NCBI GenBank assembly: GCA_963922715.1
Contig: CAWUJT010000003.1
Coordinates: forward strand, 7,055 to 71,054
Source: CAWUJT01 sp963922715
GTDB lineage: Bacteria > Pseudomonadota > Alphaproteobacteria > Rhodobacterales > Rhodobacteraceae
DNA length: 64,000 nucleotides
Reading direction: 5' to 3'
This document shows positions 1 through 8,684 of the stretch, one piece after another. The notes beneath the pieces are model-generated. The model made no database searches, was not told the DNA's origin, and saw nothing but the letters and a program-made list of their open reading frames with translations. The position numbers and the translations under genes are program-made. How positions within the stretch are numbered: the stretch's first letter is position 1; each line of letters begins with the position of its first letter.

Positions 1-2
1 TG

Positions 3-1670
3 TGGGATATGCGGCACAAGTTGATGGGGCTCGGCGGGCTCCAGGTCGGTTTGACAACAGCCCTGATTGCGGCCATCGCCTTTGCGTTTGGGCAACCTTG
101 GCAGTCAGCACTTGCGATTGGCATGATCTTCGCGCTCTCATCAACCGCGATTGTCCTGCAAACATTGGGAGAAAAGCAACTGATGCCGAGCCCCGGCGGA
201 CGCTGCGCTTTCACCGTTCTTCTGTTCCAAGACATCGCCGTGATCCCAATGCTCGCGGTGATCCCTTTGTTGATCCTGCCCAATCTGAACAATGCAGCCC
301 ATGGCGGAGACCACGGTGACACACACCATGGCAGCCATGGGGATGAGGGCACTTTGGCCGTTTTACACTTTATCGAGACATTGCCGCCCTGGGCTGTTAC
401 GCTTGTGACCTTGGGGGCGATTGTTGCCGTGGTCTTAGGGGGGCATTTCCTCACCCGGCCGATTTTTCGCTATGTCCATATGGCCCGGCTGCGGGAAATG
501 TATACCGCTGTTTCACTGCTTTTTGTTGTTGGTGTGGCAGCTTTGATGCTGATTGTGGGGCTTTCGCCGGCCTTGGGGACCTTCCTGGCCGGTGTTGTAC
601 TGGCAAACTCTGAATTTCGACATGAGCTGGAGGCCGATATCGAACCCTTCAAAGGCCTTCTGCTGGGGCTTTTCTTCATCACGGTTGGGGCGGGCATCAA
701 CTTTGAAACATTTTCGTCCCAACCGGCCCTGATCCTTGGGGTGACATTTGGCTTGATTGCTTTGAAAATGGCCATTCTGTTTTTCCTGGCCGTTCTTTTT
801 CGACTGCAAGGGCGGGACCGGCTGCTGTTTACCCTCAGCCTTGCCCAAGCCGGGGAATTTGGATTTGTCCTGGCCGCCTTCAGCGTTCAGCAAAATGTTA
901 TTCCTGCAGAGCTCAACCAAATTCTGCTTCTGGTCATCGCCCTGTCTATGTTGCTCACGCCTGTGCTGTTTGTCCTTTACGAACAAATTGCCCCGCGCCT
1001 TGGCCTCCAAAGCGAACAGACGCCCCATGATGACATCGACGATCAGCAACCTGTCATCATCGCGGGCATTGGCCGCTTTGGCCAAGTGGTCAACCGGATG
1101 ATGCAAATGGCGGGCATTAAAACAATCGTTATGGACAATGATTTTGACGTCATCCAACTGATGCGCCGCTTCGGGTTTAAAAGTTTCTTCGGTGATCCAA
1201 CCCGGCCCGAGCTTCTTCATGCCGCAGGGCTCGAGAGTGCACGGGTCCTTGTGGCCGCGATGGATGACAGGCATCAAACCACCAAGCTGGTGGCCTATGC
1301 GCGCAAACAACGGCCTGATCTGCACATCGTGGCCCGCGCTTATGACCGCACCCATGTCTATGAACTGTTTCAAGCAGGCGCCAATGACATTGTGCGTGAG
1401 ATGTTTGACAGCTCCTTGCGTGCAGGGCGTTATGTGCTTGAGAACATGAATTTTTCAGAATTCGAAGCCTATGAGGCTGAACGCACCTTCTTCAAAATTG
1501 ACCGCGAAGCGCTGCGCGAATTGGCCGGTCTGTGGGATCCCAATATACCCGTTGAAAAAAATGAGGCCTATGTGGCGCGGGCACGGGAGCTTAACAAAGA
1601 GCTTGAAACCGCCCTGACGGAAAAAGCGCAGGAGGAGGGGGAAACGTCGACAGAGGCCAAAACTATCTAA
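3..1670 (+). CDS. Monovalent cation:proton antiporter, CPA2/KefB-KefC type (5' end outside window)
   Basis: The reading frame is already open at the first bases, so the N-terminal membrane segments lie outside the window; an ATG at 9 is internal. About 555 codons are visible. The first half is a series of hydrophobic helices typical of Na+/H+ exchanger-like CPA2 transporters. The second half carries a TrkA-N/RCK nucleotide-binding domain with the Rossmann motif AGIGRFGQV near visible residue 350, followed by a charged helical tail. This architecture is that of glutathione-gated K+ efflux systems KefB/KefC in the inner membrane. A loop around visible residues 97-113 is unusually rich in His, Asp and Gly. 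The gene converges on the acyl-CoA dehydrogenase gene with only 7 bases between stops. Family is clear; KefB versus KefC is not decided. Confidence 0.9.
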   Translation, partial: WDMRHKLMGLGGLQVGLTTALIAAIAFAFGQPWQSALAIGMIFALSSTAIVLQTLGEKQLMPSPGGRCAFTVLLFQDIAVIPMLAVIPLLILPNLNNAAHGGDHGDTHHGSHGDEGTLAVLHFIETLPPWAVTLVTLGAIVAVVLGGHFLTRPIFRYVHMARLREMYTAVSLLFVVGVAALMLIVGLSPALGTFLAGVVLANSEFRHELEADIEPFKGLLLGLFFITVGAGINFETFSSQPALILGVTFGLIALKMAILFFLAVLFRLQGRDRLLFTLSLAQAGEFGFVLAAFSVQQNVIPAELNQILLLVIALSMLLTPVLFVLYEQIAPRLGLQSEQTPHDDIDDQQPVIIAGIGRFGQVVNRMMQMAGIKTIVMDNDFDVIQLMRRFGFKSFFGDPTRPELLHAAGLESARVLVAAMDDRHQTTKLVAYARKQRPDLHIVARAYDRTHVYELFQAGANDIVREMFDSSLRAGRYVLENMNFSEFEAYEAERTFFKIDREALRELAGLWDPNIPVEKNEAYVARARELNKELETALTEKAQEEGETSTEAKTI

Positions 1671-1677
1671 CGGTTTG

Positions 1678-2913
1678 TTAATAAAAGGCCTGCAACTCTG
1701 TTTGTGCGCGTCCAAGGATCAGGGCATGTATATCATGCGTGCCCTCATAGGTGTTCACCGTCTCCAGGTTGAGCATATGCCGCATAACACCGTAATCTTG
1801 TTGAATGCCATTGCCGCCATGCATATCCCGTGCTGTGCGTGCAATCTCTAAGGCCATACCACAATTTTGGCGCTTAATCATCGAGATCATCTCGGGCGCG
1901 GCTTGGTTTGCATCCATCAAGCGCCCCACCTGCAAAACCGCCTGCAAACCATAGGCGATACCGGTTTGCATATCGGCCAATTTCTTCTGATAAAGTTGCG
2001 TTTGCGCAAGGGGACGGCCGAATTGTTTGCGATTAAGCCCATATTCGCGTGCCGCATGCCAACAAAATTCTGCCGCGCCCATCACCCCCCAAGAGATGCC
2101 GTAACGGGCCCGGTTCAAACATCCAAATGGACCTTTCAGCCCTTCGACACCGGGCAAAAGGGCCTCTTCAGGCACCTCGACACCGTCCATGACAATCTCA
2201 CCTGTTGTGGAGGTGCGCAGGGACAGCTTTCCGTCGATTTTCGGGGCCGACAGGCCTTTCATATCTTTTTCAAGAATAAATCCCTTGATTTTTCCGTCAT
2301 GGGCGTCTGATTTGGCCCAAACCACAAAGACATCGGCAAAAGGCGCATTCGAAATCCATGTCTTAGACCCTGTGAGTTTGTAGCCTGTTTCTGTTTTCTG
2401 TGCCCGCGTTGTCATGCCGGCCGGATCGGATCCGGCCTCTGGCTCGGTAAGGCCGAAACAGCCTACAAGCGTGCCAGCGGCAAGTGCCGGGAGGTATTTC
2501 CAGCGTTGATCCTCGGTGCCATAGGCGTAAATCGGATACATCACCAAGGAACTTTGCACCGACATCATCGAGCGATAGCCCGAATCAACGCGCTCAATCT
2601 CGCGCGCAGCCAACCCATAGCTGACATAGCTGGCCCCCAACCCGCCGTATTCTTCTGGAATTGTCATCCCCAAAAGACCGATGTTTCCCATCGCCTCGAT
2701 CACAGCGCGATCAGTCTGTTCTGTTTCAAAAGCGTCCGTGACCCCTGGGCGAAGCTCTGCTTGGGCAAAGTCTGCGGCGGCATCGCGCAACATACGTTCG
2801 TCTTCAGCGAGTTGCTGCTCCAACCGAAGGGGATCGGCCCAGTCGAAATGTGCCATTTCGGTTGATTGTATATCGTTCGACGCCGGTTGGATCAGAGGGC
2901 TTTCAACGTTCAT
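1678..2913 (-). CDS. gcdH: Glutaryl-CoA dehydrogenase (acyl-CoA dehydrogenase family)
   Basis: 411 residues, usual for the family. Glutaryl-CoA dehydrogenase is an FAD enzyme that oxidatively decarboxylates glutaryl-CoA to crotonyl-CoA in lysine/tryptophan degradation. Visible signatures are the N-terminal helix region, the FAD-binding stretch GLTEPEAGSDPAGM near residue 160, and the catalytic glutamate in TYEGTHDIH near residue 390, the position used by glutaryl- and isovaleryl-type enzymes. The start at 2913 has a GGAG sequence about 7 bases upstream; an internal ATG at 2856 has none. The segment before that internal Met (about 19 residues) is not conserved-looking, so the shorter start remains possible. 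It diverges from pyrC. Confidence 0.88.
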   Translation of the reverse strand: MNVESPLIQPASNDIQSTEMAHFDWADPLRLEQQLAEDERMLRDAAADFAQAELRPGVTDAFETEQTDRAVIEAMGNIGLLGMTIPEEYGGLGASYVSYGLAAREIERVDSGYRSMMSVQSSLVMYPIYAYGTEDQRWKYLPALAAGTLVGCFGLTEPEAGSDPAGMTTRAQKTETGYKLTGSKTWISNAPFADVFVVWAKSDAHDGKIKGFILEKDMKGLSAPKIDGKLSLRTSTTGEIVMDGVEVPEEALLPGVEGLKGPFGCLNRARYGISWGVMGAAEFCWHAAREYGLNRKQFGRPLAQTQLYQKKLADMQTGIAYGLQAVLQVGRLMDANQAAPEMISMIKRQNCGMALEIARTARDMHGGNGIQQDYGVMRHMLNLETVNTYEGTHDIHALILGRAQTELQAFY

Positions 2914-3008
2914 TTTATTCTCCGAATTTTATTTCTTTTACTGCGCATGGATACATTCTGCAATTGTCATGGCTTGGCCTTATGCTTTCAGGGCGTTACT
3001 GTGGATGC

Positions 3009-4052
3009 ATGACCACACGCCTGACGCTGACCCGCCCCGATGACTGGCATTTGCACCTCCGAGATGGGGCGCTGTTGAACACAGTTGTGCCAGAGTCAGC
3101 CCGGCACTTTGTCCGCGCCTTGATCATGCCCAACCTTGTTCCGCCTGTGGTCACAGTCAAAGATGCCGAAAGCTACCACAGTCGCATCCGCGCGGCTTTA
3201 CCAAGGGACACGGAATTCACACCCCTGATGACGCTTTATCTGACAGAGGCCACCCAACCGTCTGATATTCGAGCAGCCTATCAAAGTGGTATTGTCCGCG
3301 CTGTGAAACTTTACCCTGCGGGCGCGACGACCAATTCTGCCTCCGGCGTGCGCAATCTTGAGAATGTGCGCGCTGTCCTAGAGACGATGGCGGAACTTGG
3401 TTTACACCTCTGTGTGCATGGAGAGGTCACAGACCCCGACGTCGATATCTTTGACCGCGAAGCTGTTTTCTTAGACCGTGTTTTGGACCCGATCAGGCGC
3501 GCAACACCAGACTTAAAAGTGACACTGGAACATATCACCACAGTGGACGGGATCGCCTATGTCCAAGAAGGCGGAGCCAACATTGCGGGAACGATCACCA
3601 CACATCATCTGATGATCAATCGCAACCACATGCTTGTGGGCGGGATTCGGCCGCATTATTATTGTCTGCCGGTTGTCAAACGCCGCACCCATCAAGAAGC
3701 CTTGCGCAAAGCCGCCACCTCGGGGGATGCAAAATTTTTCCTTGGCACAGATTCCGCCCCGCATCCTGACAGCGCCAAAGAAACCGCCTGCGGGTGTGCG
3801 GGATGTTTTACCGCCACCAACACACTGTCCTGTCTTGCCCATGTTTTTGAGGAAGAAGGCGCGCTCGACCGGCTTGAGGCCTTCACTTCAACCAATGGCG
3901 CCCAGCACTATGGCCTGCCCATAAATACAGGACAGATCACACTGATCAAACAGGACACCCCCGTCAGCTATCCAGAGAAGCTGACTGTCGAGGGGGAAAC
4001 TGTGACGGTCTTTGATCCTGGACATCCGCTTTACTGGAGTGTCGCGCCATGA
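3009..4052 (+). CDS. pyrC: Dihydroorotase, class II
   Basis: 347 residues, the usual length of E. coli-type PyrC. It cyclises carbamoyl-aspartate to dihydroorotate in pyrimidine synthesis. The metal-binding H-x-H-x-R is seen as HLHLRDG at residues 14-20, the carboxylated lysine lies in KLYPAGATTNS near 98, further metal histidines in HGEVTD and LEHITT, and the catalytic Asp in GTDSAPH. The open frame extends back to 2850 across the divergent promoter region, but the protein similarity begins at the ATG at 3009. Its stop overlaps the pyrE start as ATGA, indicating an operon with translational coupling. Confidence 0.93.
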   Translation: MTTRLTLTRPDDWHLHLRDGALLNTVVPESARHFVRALIMPNLVPPVVTVKDAESYHSRIRAALPRDTEFTPLMTLYLTEATQPSDIRAAYQSGIVRAVKLYPAGATTNSASGVRNLENVRAVLETMAELGLHLCVHGEVTDPDVDIFDREAVFLDRVLDPIRRATPDLKVTLEHITTVDGIAYVQEGGANIAGTITTHHLMINRNHMLVGGIRPHYYCLPVVKRRTHQEALRKAATSGDAKFFLGTDSAPHPDSAKETACGCAGCFTATNTLSCLAHVFEEEGALDRLEAFTSTNGAQHYGLPINTGQITLIKQDTPVSYPEKLTVEGETVTVFDPGHPLYWSVAP

Positions 4053-4735
4053 TCACCGGAACGCTGCCGAACCAGAACGACATCGCCACCCAAACCACGC
4101 GTATTCTGCTGGAGATCGACGCTGTGCACCTGCGCAGCAGCCCACCTTTTATCCTGGCCAGCGGCCTCCCCTCCCCGACGTATATCGATTGTCGAAAATT
4201 GATCGCTTATCCCCGCGCCCGTGCGGCCCTGATGGATTTCTTGACCATAACCGTTATGCGGGCTGCGGGCTTTGAAGCCTTTGATGTGGTTGCCGGCGGC
4301 GAGACCGCCGGTATTCCGTTTGCCGCCTTCATTGCGGAACGTATGGCGCTGCCAATGGCTTATGTCCGCAAAAAACCAAAAGGTTACGGCCGCAATGCCC
4401 GTATCGAAGGCGCAATGAAAGACGGGGACCGTGTGTTGCTAATTGAGGATTTGACGACGGATGGTGGCTCAAAACTGTCGTTTATCGAGGCGATACGCGA
4501 CACAGGTGCGCAGTGTCATCATGTGGCCGTTATCTTCTCTTACGGTATTTTCCCTCAGATGACGGCAACACTTGCGGCAGAAGGCGTGACTTTGCATCAT
4601 CTGTGCACATGGTGGGATGTCATTCGCGAGGCTAAAGCCCAGAACCGTTTCGCGGCAGACACAATCCACGCGGTCGAACACTTCCTAAGCGATCCGCGCG
4701 CCTGGCAAGCCGCCAATGCACCCGTGAAAGACTAA
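4049..4735 (+). CDS. pyrE: Orotate phosphoribosyltransferase
   Basis: 228 residues. Transfers phosphoribose from PRPP to orotate, giving OMP. The PRPP-binding signature appears as LLIEDLTTDGGSK near residue 135, and the substrate loop as VRKKPKGYGR near 108. The start is set by a 4-base overlap with pyrC (ATGA). It is followed after 100 bases by dnaB on the same strand, but that gap holds a DnaA box and dnaB probably has its own promoter. Confidence 0.93.
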   Translation: MITGTLPNQNDIATQTTRILLEIDAVHLRSSPPFILASGLPSPTYIDCRKLIAYPRARAALMDFLTITVMRAAGFEAFDVVAGGETAGIPFAAFIAERMALPMAYVRKKPKGYGRNARIEGAMKDGDRVLLIEDLTTDGGSKLSFIEAIRDTGAQCHHVAVIFSYGIFPQMTATLAAEGVTLHHLCTWWDVIREAKAQNRFAADTIHAVEHFLSDPRAWQAANAPVKD

Positions 4736-4763
4736 ATCCACTTTTCAACACAGACTTCACAGA

Positions 4764-4772
4764 TTATCCACA
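4764..4772 (+). promoter_or_regulatory. DnaA box upstream of dnaB
   Basis: The 9-mer TTATCCACA matches the high-affinity DnaA box exactly and lies 64 bases before the dnaB start, inside the only intergenic gap of this operon. It suggests direct control of dnaB transcription by DnaA. Only one clear box is present, so an origin is not indicated. Confidence 0.55.
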
Positions 4773-4835
4773 AGATTTCCAATTTGCGCCCTGCGGACCT
4801 CTTCGTGTATGTTGTTTTAAACGACTGAGAGCGAC

Positions 4836-6323
4836 ATGAATAAGCCCACAAATTTCTCTGGGGATACCAATCCCGCACCTGAAACTGAAGCGCTTCCCTA
4901 CAACATTGAGGCCGAGCAACAGTTGCTTGGGGCAATTCTGACAAACAACGAGCTCCATGACCAAGCCGAGGAGGTGATCAAGGCAGATCACTTTTATGAT
5001 CCGCTCCATGCCCGGATTTGGACGATTGCAGGGACACGGATTAAAAAAAATACCTTAGTCACCCCTGTTACATTAAAAGCGTTTTTAGAAGACGATCCTG
5101 GATTTCAAGCCGTCGGCGGGGCGGCCTATCTTGTGACGCTGGCCGGCAGCGCGATTGCCGCTTATGCCGTCAAAGAGTATGCCAAGCTAATTTATGAACT
5201 GGCTGTCCGGCGTGAATTGATTTCACTTGGCCAAAACATTTCTGAAAAGGCACGCGATGTCAGCCTGGATGTGCCGCCGTCAGAGCAAATCGTTGAAGCT
5301 GAACAACATCTCTATTCCTTGGCGGAACGGGGCAAAAGCGAAACGGGGTTCAAGGGTTTTGCCTTTGCAATAAAAGACGCTGTGAATGTGGCCAATGCCG
5401 CTTATCAGCGCCAGGGGGGCTTGGCCGGGTTATCCACCGGGTTTGACGATCTTGATCGTAAGTTGGGGGGACTTCACCGATCTGATTTACTGATCCTTGC
5501 CGGACGTCCCTCCATGGGAAAAACGGCACTGGCCACTAATATTGCCTTTAACATCGCAAAATCCTATCAACAGGGAATTTTGCCCGATGGGCGTGAAGGT
5601 GCCGTTGACGGCGGCAGAGTAGGCTTTTTCGCACTTGAGATGTCCGCCGAACAACTGGCTGCACGCATTTTGTCTGAAACGTCAGAAGTCCCGTCGGAGC
5701 AAATTCGCCGCGGCGATATGACGGAAGCAGAATTTCGACGGTTCGTGGAAGCCGCAAAAATGTTGGAAACCTGTCCACTTTACATTGATGACACACCTGC
5801 TTTGCCGATCAATCAACTCGCGGCGCGTGCCCGACGCCAAAAAAGGCTGCATGGGCTAGATGTGCTGATTGTTGATTACTTGCAACTGGTCCGCGCAGCT
5901 TCGGCCAAAGACAGCCGGGTGAACGAAGTTTCCGAGATCACCCAGGGTTTAAAAGCCATTGCCAAAGAGCTCGACATACCTGTGATCGCTTTGTCACAGC
6001 TCAGCCGTCAGGTTGAAGCGCGCGAAGACAAGCGCCCCCAACTTTCAGATCTGCGCGAGTCGGGATCCATTGAACAAGACGCCGATGTGGTGATGTTTGT
6101 TTATCGTGAGGAATATTACAAAGAACGCGAAAAGCCCGGTGAGCAAAACATCGAAAAGCTCACAGCTTGGCAACAGGCCATGTCAGATGTCCATGGCAAG
6201 GCTGAACTGATCATTGGCAAACAAAGGCATGGGCCGATTGGCACAGTGGAATTAAGCTATGAAGGCCGCTTCACACGCTTTGGTAATCTTGTTAAACCTT
6301 GGCAGGCAAATGTAGACATTTAA
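4836..6323 (+). CDS. dnaB: Replicative DNA helicase DnaB
   Basis: 495 residues. Ring helicase that unwinds DNA at the replication fork. The N-terminal DnaB domain (YNIEAEQQLLGAIL near residue 23) precedes the RecA-like C-terminal domain with Walker A GRPSMGKTAL near 225, Walker B-like VLIVDYLQLV near 345 and the arginine-finger region after DLRESGSIEQDADVV. A loop of about 15 residues after the Walker A helix (ILPDGREGAVDGGRVG) is a lineage insertion. The ATG follows GAGAGCGAC as a weak ribosome site. Convergent with ctrA, 8 bases apart. Confidence 0.95.
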   Translation: MNKPTNFSGDTNPAPETEALPYNIEAEQQLLGAILTNNELHDQAEEVIKADHFYDPLHARIWTIAGTRIKKNTLVTPVTLKAFLEDDPGFQAVGGAAYLVTLAGSAIAAYAVKEYAKLIYELAVRRELISLGQNISEKARDVSLDVPPSEQIVEAEQHLYSLAERGKSETGFKGFAFAIKDAVNVANAAYQRQGGLAGLSTGFDDLDRKLGGLHRSDLLILAGRPSMGKTALATNIAFNIAKSYQQGILPDGREGAVDGGRVGFFALEMSAEQLAARILSETSEVPSEQIRRGDMTEAEFRRFVEAAKMLETCPLYIDDTPALPINQLAARARRQKRLHGLDVLIVDYLQLVRAASAKDSRVNEVSEITQGLKAIAKELDIPVIALSQLSRQVEAREDKRPQLSDLRESGSIEQDADVVMFVYREEYYKEREKPGEQNIEKLTAWQQAMSDVHGKAELIIGKQRHGPIGTVELSYEGRFTRFGNLVKPWQANVDI

Positions 6324-6331
6324 TTTCAAGC

Positions 6332-7039
6332 TCAAACAGCGATTTTATGATAGCTGCTTGCCTCACTAGGATCACGGAGAACATAACCGCGTCCCCAGAC
6401 TGTTTCGATATGATTGTCACCGCCCGTGGCTTCATTCAGTTTTTTACGCAGCTTGCAGATAAATACATCAATAATTTTAAGTTCTGGTTCATCCATGCCA
6501 CCGTAAAGATGATTTAGAAACATTTCCTTTGTTAAGGTTGTACCTTTACGCAGGCTTAAAAGCTCTAACATCTGATATTCTTTACCGGTCAAGTGAACGG
6601 GCCCTTCCTCAACCTCTACAGTTTTTGTATCCAGATTAACCTCGATCTTACCTGTCTTAATGATCGACTGTGAGTGTCCTTTTGACCGACGAATAATCGC
6701 ATGAATGCGGGCAACAAGTTCTTCGCGGTGGAACGGTTTGGTCATATAATCATCCGCTCCAAAGCCAAAGCCCCTAATTTTGCTTTCCGTATCATCAGAG
6801 CCAGAGAGAATCAGTGTAGGGGTTTCTATACGTGCCAAACGCAGCTGACGTAAAACTTCATAACCCGTCATATCTGGAAGATTAAGATCCAATACGATAA
6901 TGTCATAATCGTACAAGCGGGCAAGATCTATACCCTCTTCTCCCATATCAGTGCAATATACATTTAAATTCGCATTTGTGAGCATCATTTCGATACTTTT
7001 TGATGTTGTCGGATCATCTTCAACTAATAAAACACGCAT
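6332..7039 (-). CDS. ctrA: Cell-cycle response regulator CtrA
   Basis: 235 residues. OmpR-family master regulator of alphaproteobacteria; in Caulobacter it blocks replication initiation and drives flagellar, pilus and division genes, while in Rhodobacterales it controls motility, quorum-sensing output and gene transfer agents. The receiver domain has acidic residues VEDD at 6-9, the phospho-acceptor Asp51 (VLDLNLPD) and Lys101 (TKPF). The C-terminal winged helix contains the highly conserved LTGKEYQMLELL and GRGYVLRDP. It lies 100 bases downstream of sciP on the same strand, and a candidate CtrA box lies in that gap, which suggests autoregulation. Confidence 0.95.
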   Translation of the reverse strand: MRVLLVEDDPTTSKSIEMMLTNANLNVYCTDMGEEGIDLARLYDYDIIVLDLNLPDMTGYEVLRQLRLARIETPTLILSGSDDTESKIRGFGFGADDYMTKPFHREELVARIHAIIRRSKGHSQSIIKTGKIEVNLDTKTVEVEEGPVHLTGKEYQMLELLSLRKGTTLTKEMFLNHLYGGMDEPELKIIDVFICKLRKKLNEATGGDNHIETVWGRGYVLRDPSEASSYHKIAV

Positions 7040-7095
7040 GACGCTCTCTCCATTTTCCCTCAGTCCCTATATTCTACAAATTAATTCAAGAAAGG

Positions 7096-7110
7096 TTAAC
7101 TAAGGGTTAT
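7096..7110 (-). promoter_or_regulatory. Candidate CtrA-binding site upstream of ctrA
   Basis: The sequence TTAA-N7-TTAT matches the CtrA consensus TTAA-N7-TTAA at seven of eight fixed bases with the correct spacer. It lies 57 bases before the ctrA start, where autoregulation is known in other alphaproteobacteria. Assignment is by motif only. Confidence 0.4.
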
Positions 7111-7139
7111 TATTTTTGCAAATAATAATGGAAAGAATA

Positions 7140-7412
7140 TTATCTCAATTTTTGAATTTGAGTTGTTTTCAATCCCTGCACTCCGTGAACAGAGATTGCT
7201 TGAACCCAAGAAACGTATTCTTCTTCGCTCAACCCATACATCTCCATAGCATCTTTTTGTGAAATCAGTCCGGCGGTTACCGCCAATACGACCCTGGCTT
7301 TGCGGCTTGCCACCCAACGGTTTGTGCCAACGGGGGGCAAATCCGACCGCGACAGCGTAGAGCCATCCGGTAACGTCACTGTATGCGGTGTTTGAGAACG
7401 GCGAATATGCAT
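7140..7412 (-). CDS. sciP: CtrA inhibitor SciP (DUF1153)
   Basis: 90 residues. DUF1153 proteins include SciP, the small helix-turn-helix protein that binds CtrA and blocks its activation of promoters. The family core is visible as LPPVGTNRWVASRKARVV followed by the helices around GLISQKDAMEMYGLSEEEY. The frame can be opened seven codons earlier at a GTG (7433), but the ATG at 7412 has GAGG six bases upstream and fits the family N-terminus MHIRRS. The gene stands directly upstream of ctrA on the same strand, so regulator and inhibitor are neighbours here. A weaker CtrA-like site lies upstream at 7454-7468. Confidence 0.88.
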   Translation of the reverse strand: MHIRRSQTPHTVTLPDGSTLSRSDLPPVGTNRWVASRKARVVLAVTAGLISQKDAMEMYGLSEEEYVSWVQAISVHGVQGLKTTQIQKLR

Positions 7413-7453
7413 GAAAAACCTCGTGTTTTTCACGATCCTTGCCTATATATTCT

Positions 7454-7468
7454 TTAAGGTGCGGTGAA
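7454..7468 (-). promoter_or_regulatory. Possible CtrA half-conserved site upstream of sciP
   Basis: On the minus strand the sequence reads TTCA-N7-TTAA, one base off the CtrA consensus, 42 bases before the sciP start. CtrA activation of sciP is known in Caulobacter, so the position is reasonable, but a site this degenerate can occur by chance. Confidence 0.25.
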
Positions 7469-7525
7469 ATTGCTGCACCAGAATACTTCAAACTTTCTTA
7501 GACATTTCATAGAGTTGTGCGCAAC

Positions 7526-8665
7526 ATGCAAAATCTTGAGACGAAACTGAATGCGCTAGGGTTCGACAAACCTCCAAGCCAGACACGTGTTGTTGTGGCC
7601 ATGTCCGGCGGCGTCGACAGCTCTGTTGTTGCAGCCAAGCTTGCCAGCGAAGGCTATGATGTCGTTGGTATCACTCTGCAACTGTATGATCACGGCATGG
7701 CTTTGGCGAAAAAAGGCGCCTGCTGTGCAGGACGTGATATCCATGACGCTAGACGTGTTGCAGAAACCCTCGGCTTTCCACATTACGTACTTGATTATGA
7801 AAATCAGTTCAAACAAGCCGTTATGGAGGAATTTGCAGAAAGTTACCTGGCGGGAGCAACGCCTGTGCCGTGTATTCGTTGCAATGAGCGGGTCAAATTC
7901 CAAGACTTATTGGAAACCGCAAAGGATCTCGAGGCGAATTGCATGGCCACTGGGCACTATATCCAGCGCAAGATTGGGCCAAATGGTCCGCATTTGCACC
8001 GCGCGGTCGATCTGGCACGCGATCAAAGTTACTTTCTCTTCAGCACAACCCGGGAACAACTTGCGTATCTGCGATTTCCTTTGGGTCATCTGGCCTCAAA
8101 ACACGAAACACGAGCGCTTGCGGAAAAATACGGGCTGAGTGTGGCCTCTAAACCCGACAGTCAGGACATTTGCTTTGTCCCAGATGGGAACTATGCCTCT
8201 GTGATTGAAAAATTGAAGCCGGGGGCTGGGGAACCCGGTGATATCGTTCATGCCGATGGTCGCGTTCTGGGCACGCACCCCGGCGTGATTCATTACACCG
8301 TTGGACAAAGGCGGGGCTTGGGGATCGGTGGACTTTCAGACCCGCTTTATGTGGTGCGGCTCGACCCGGACAAAAGGCAAGTGATTGTGGGTCCAAAAGA
8401 CATGCTGATGACACGCATTGTGCCTTTGCACACGGTCAATTGGCTTGGGGATCATGCGTTTCAAAGCAAGGATGTATGGCGGCTCGATGTCAAGATCCGC
8501 TCCACCCGCCCCCCGCGCGAGGCACTTGTCTATCCAACTTCTACAACGACGGCCCACGTTGAATTGGTTGACGCGGAAGAAGGCGTTAGCCCCGGTCAGG
8601 CTTGTGTGTTCTATGACCCCAACGGCACCCGGGTTTATGGCGGCGGATGGATCGGCAAAGCATGA
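7526..8665 (+). CDS. mnmA: tRNA-specific 2-thiouridylase MnmA
   Basis: 379 residues. Adds sulfur to U34 of tRNAs for Lys, Glu and Gln using ATP and persulfide from the IscS relay. The PP-loop AMSGGVDSSV is near residue 26, the catalytic Cys is in PCIRCNERVKF near 117, and the partner Cys in DSQDICFVPDG near 212. The C-terminal beta domains end at GGGWIGKA. The start could also be a GTG three codons earlier (7517); neither has a strong ribosome site. Divergent from sciP; convergent with pgi, 19 bases apart. Confidence 0.93.
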   Translation: MQNLETKLNALGFDKPPSQTRVVVAMSGGVDSSVVAAKLASEGYDVVGITLQLYDHGMALAKKGACCAGRDIHDARRVAETLGFPHYVLDYENQFKQAVMEEFAESYLAGATPVPCIRCNERVKFQDLLETAKDLEANCMATGHYIQRKIGPNGPHLHRAVDLARDQSYFLFSTTREQLAYLRFPLGHLASKHETRALAEKYGLSVASKPDSQDICFVPDGNYASVIEKLKPGAGEPGDIVHADGRVLGTHPGVIHYTVGQRRGLGIGGLSDPLYVVRLDPDKRQVIVGPKDMLMTRIVPLHTVNWLGDHAFQSKDVWRLDVKIRSTRPPREALVYPTSTTTAHVELVDAEEGVSPGQACVFYDPNGTRVYGGGWIGKA

Positions 8666-8684
8666 AATAGACGAGCGGCCTTAG

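Noticed and set aside
513..1373. 286-codon frame opposite the antiporter gene
   Set aside because: Antisense shadow; basic, low-complexity translation with no motif.
4736..4835. Origin of replication near dnaB
   Set aside because: Only one clear DnaA box was noticed here; no cluster of boxes and no parAB or hemE-type neighbours.
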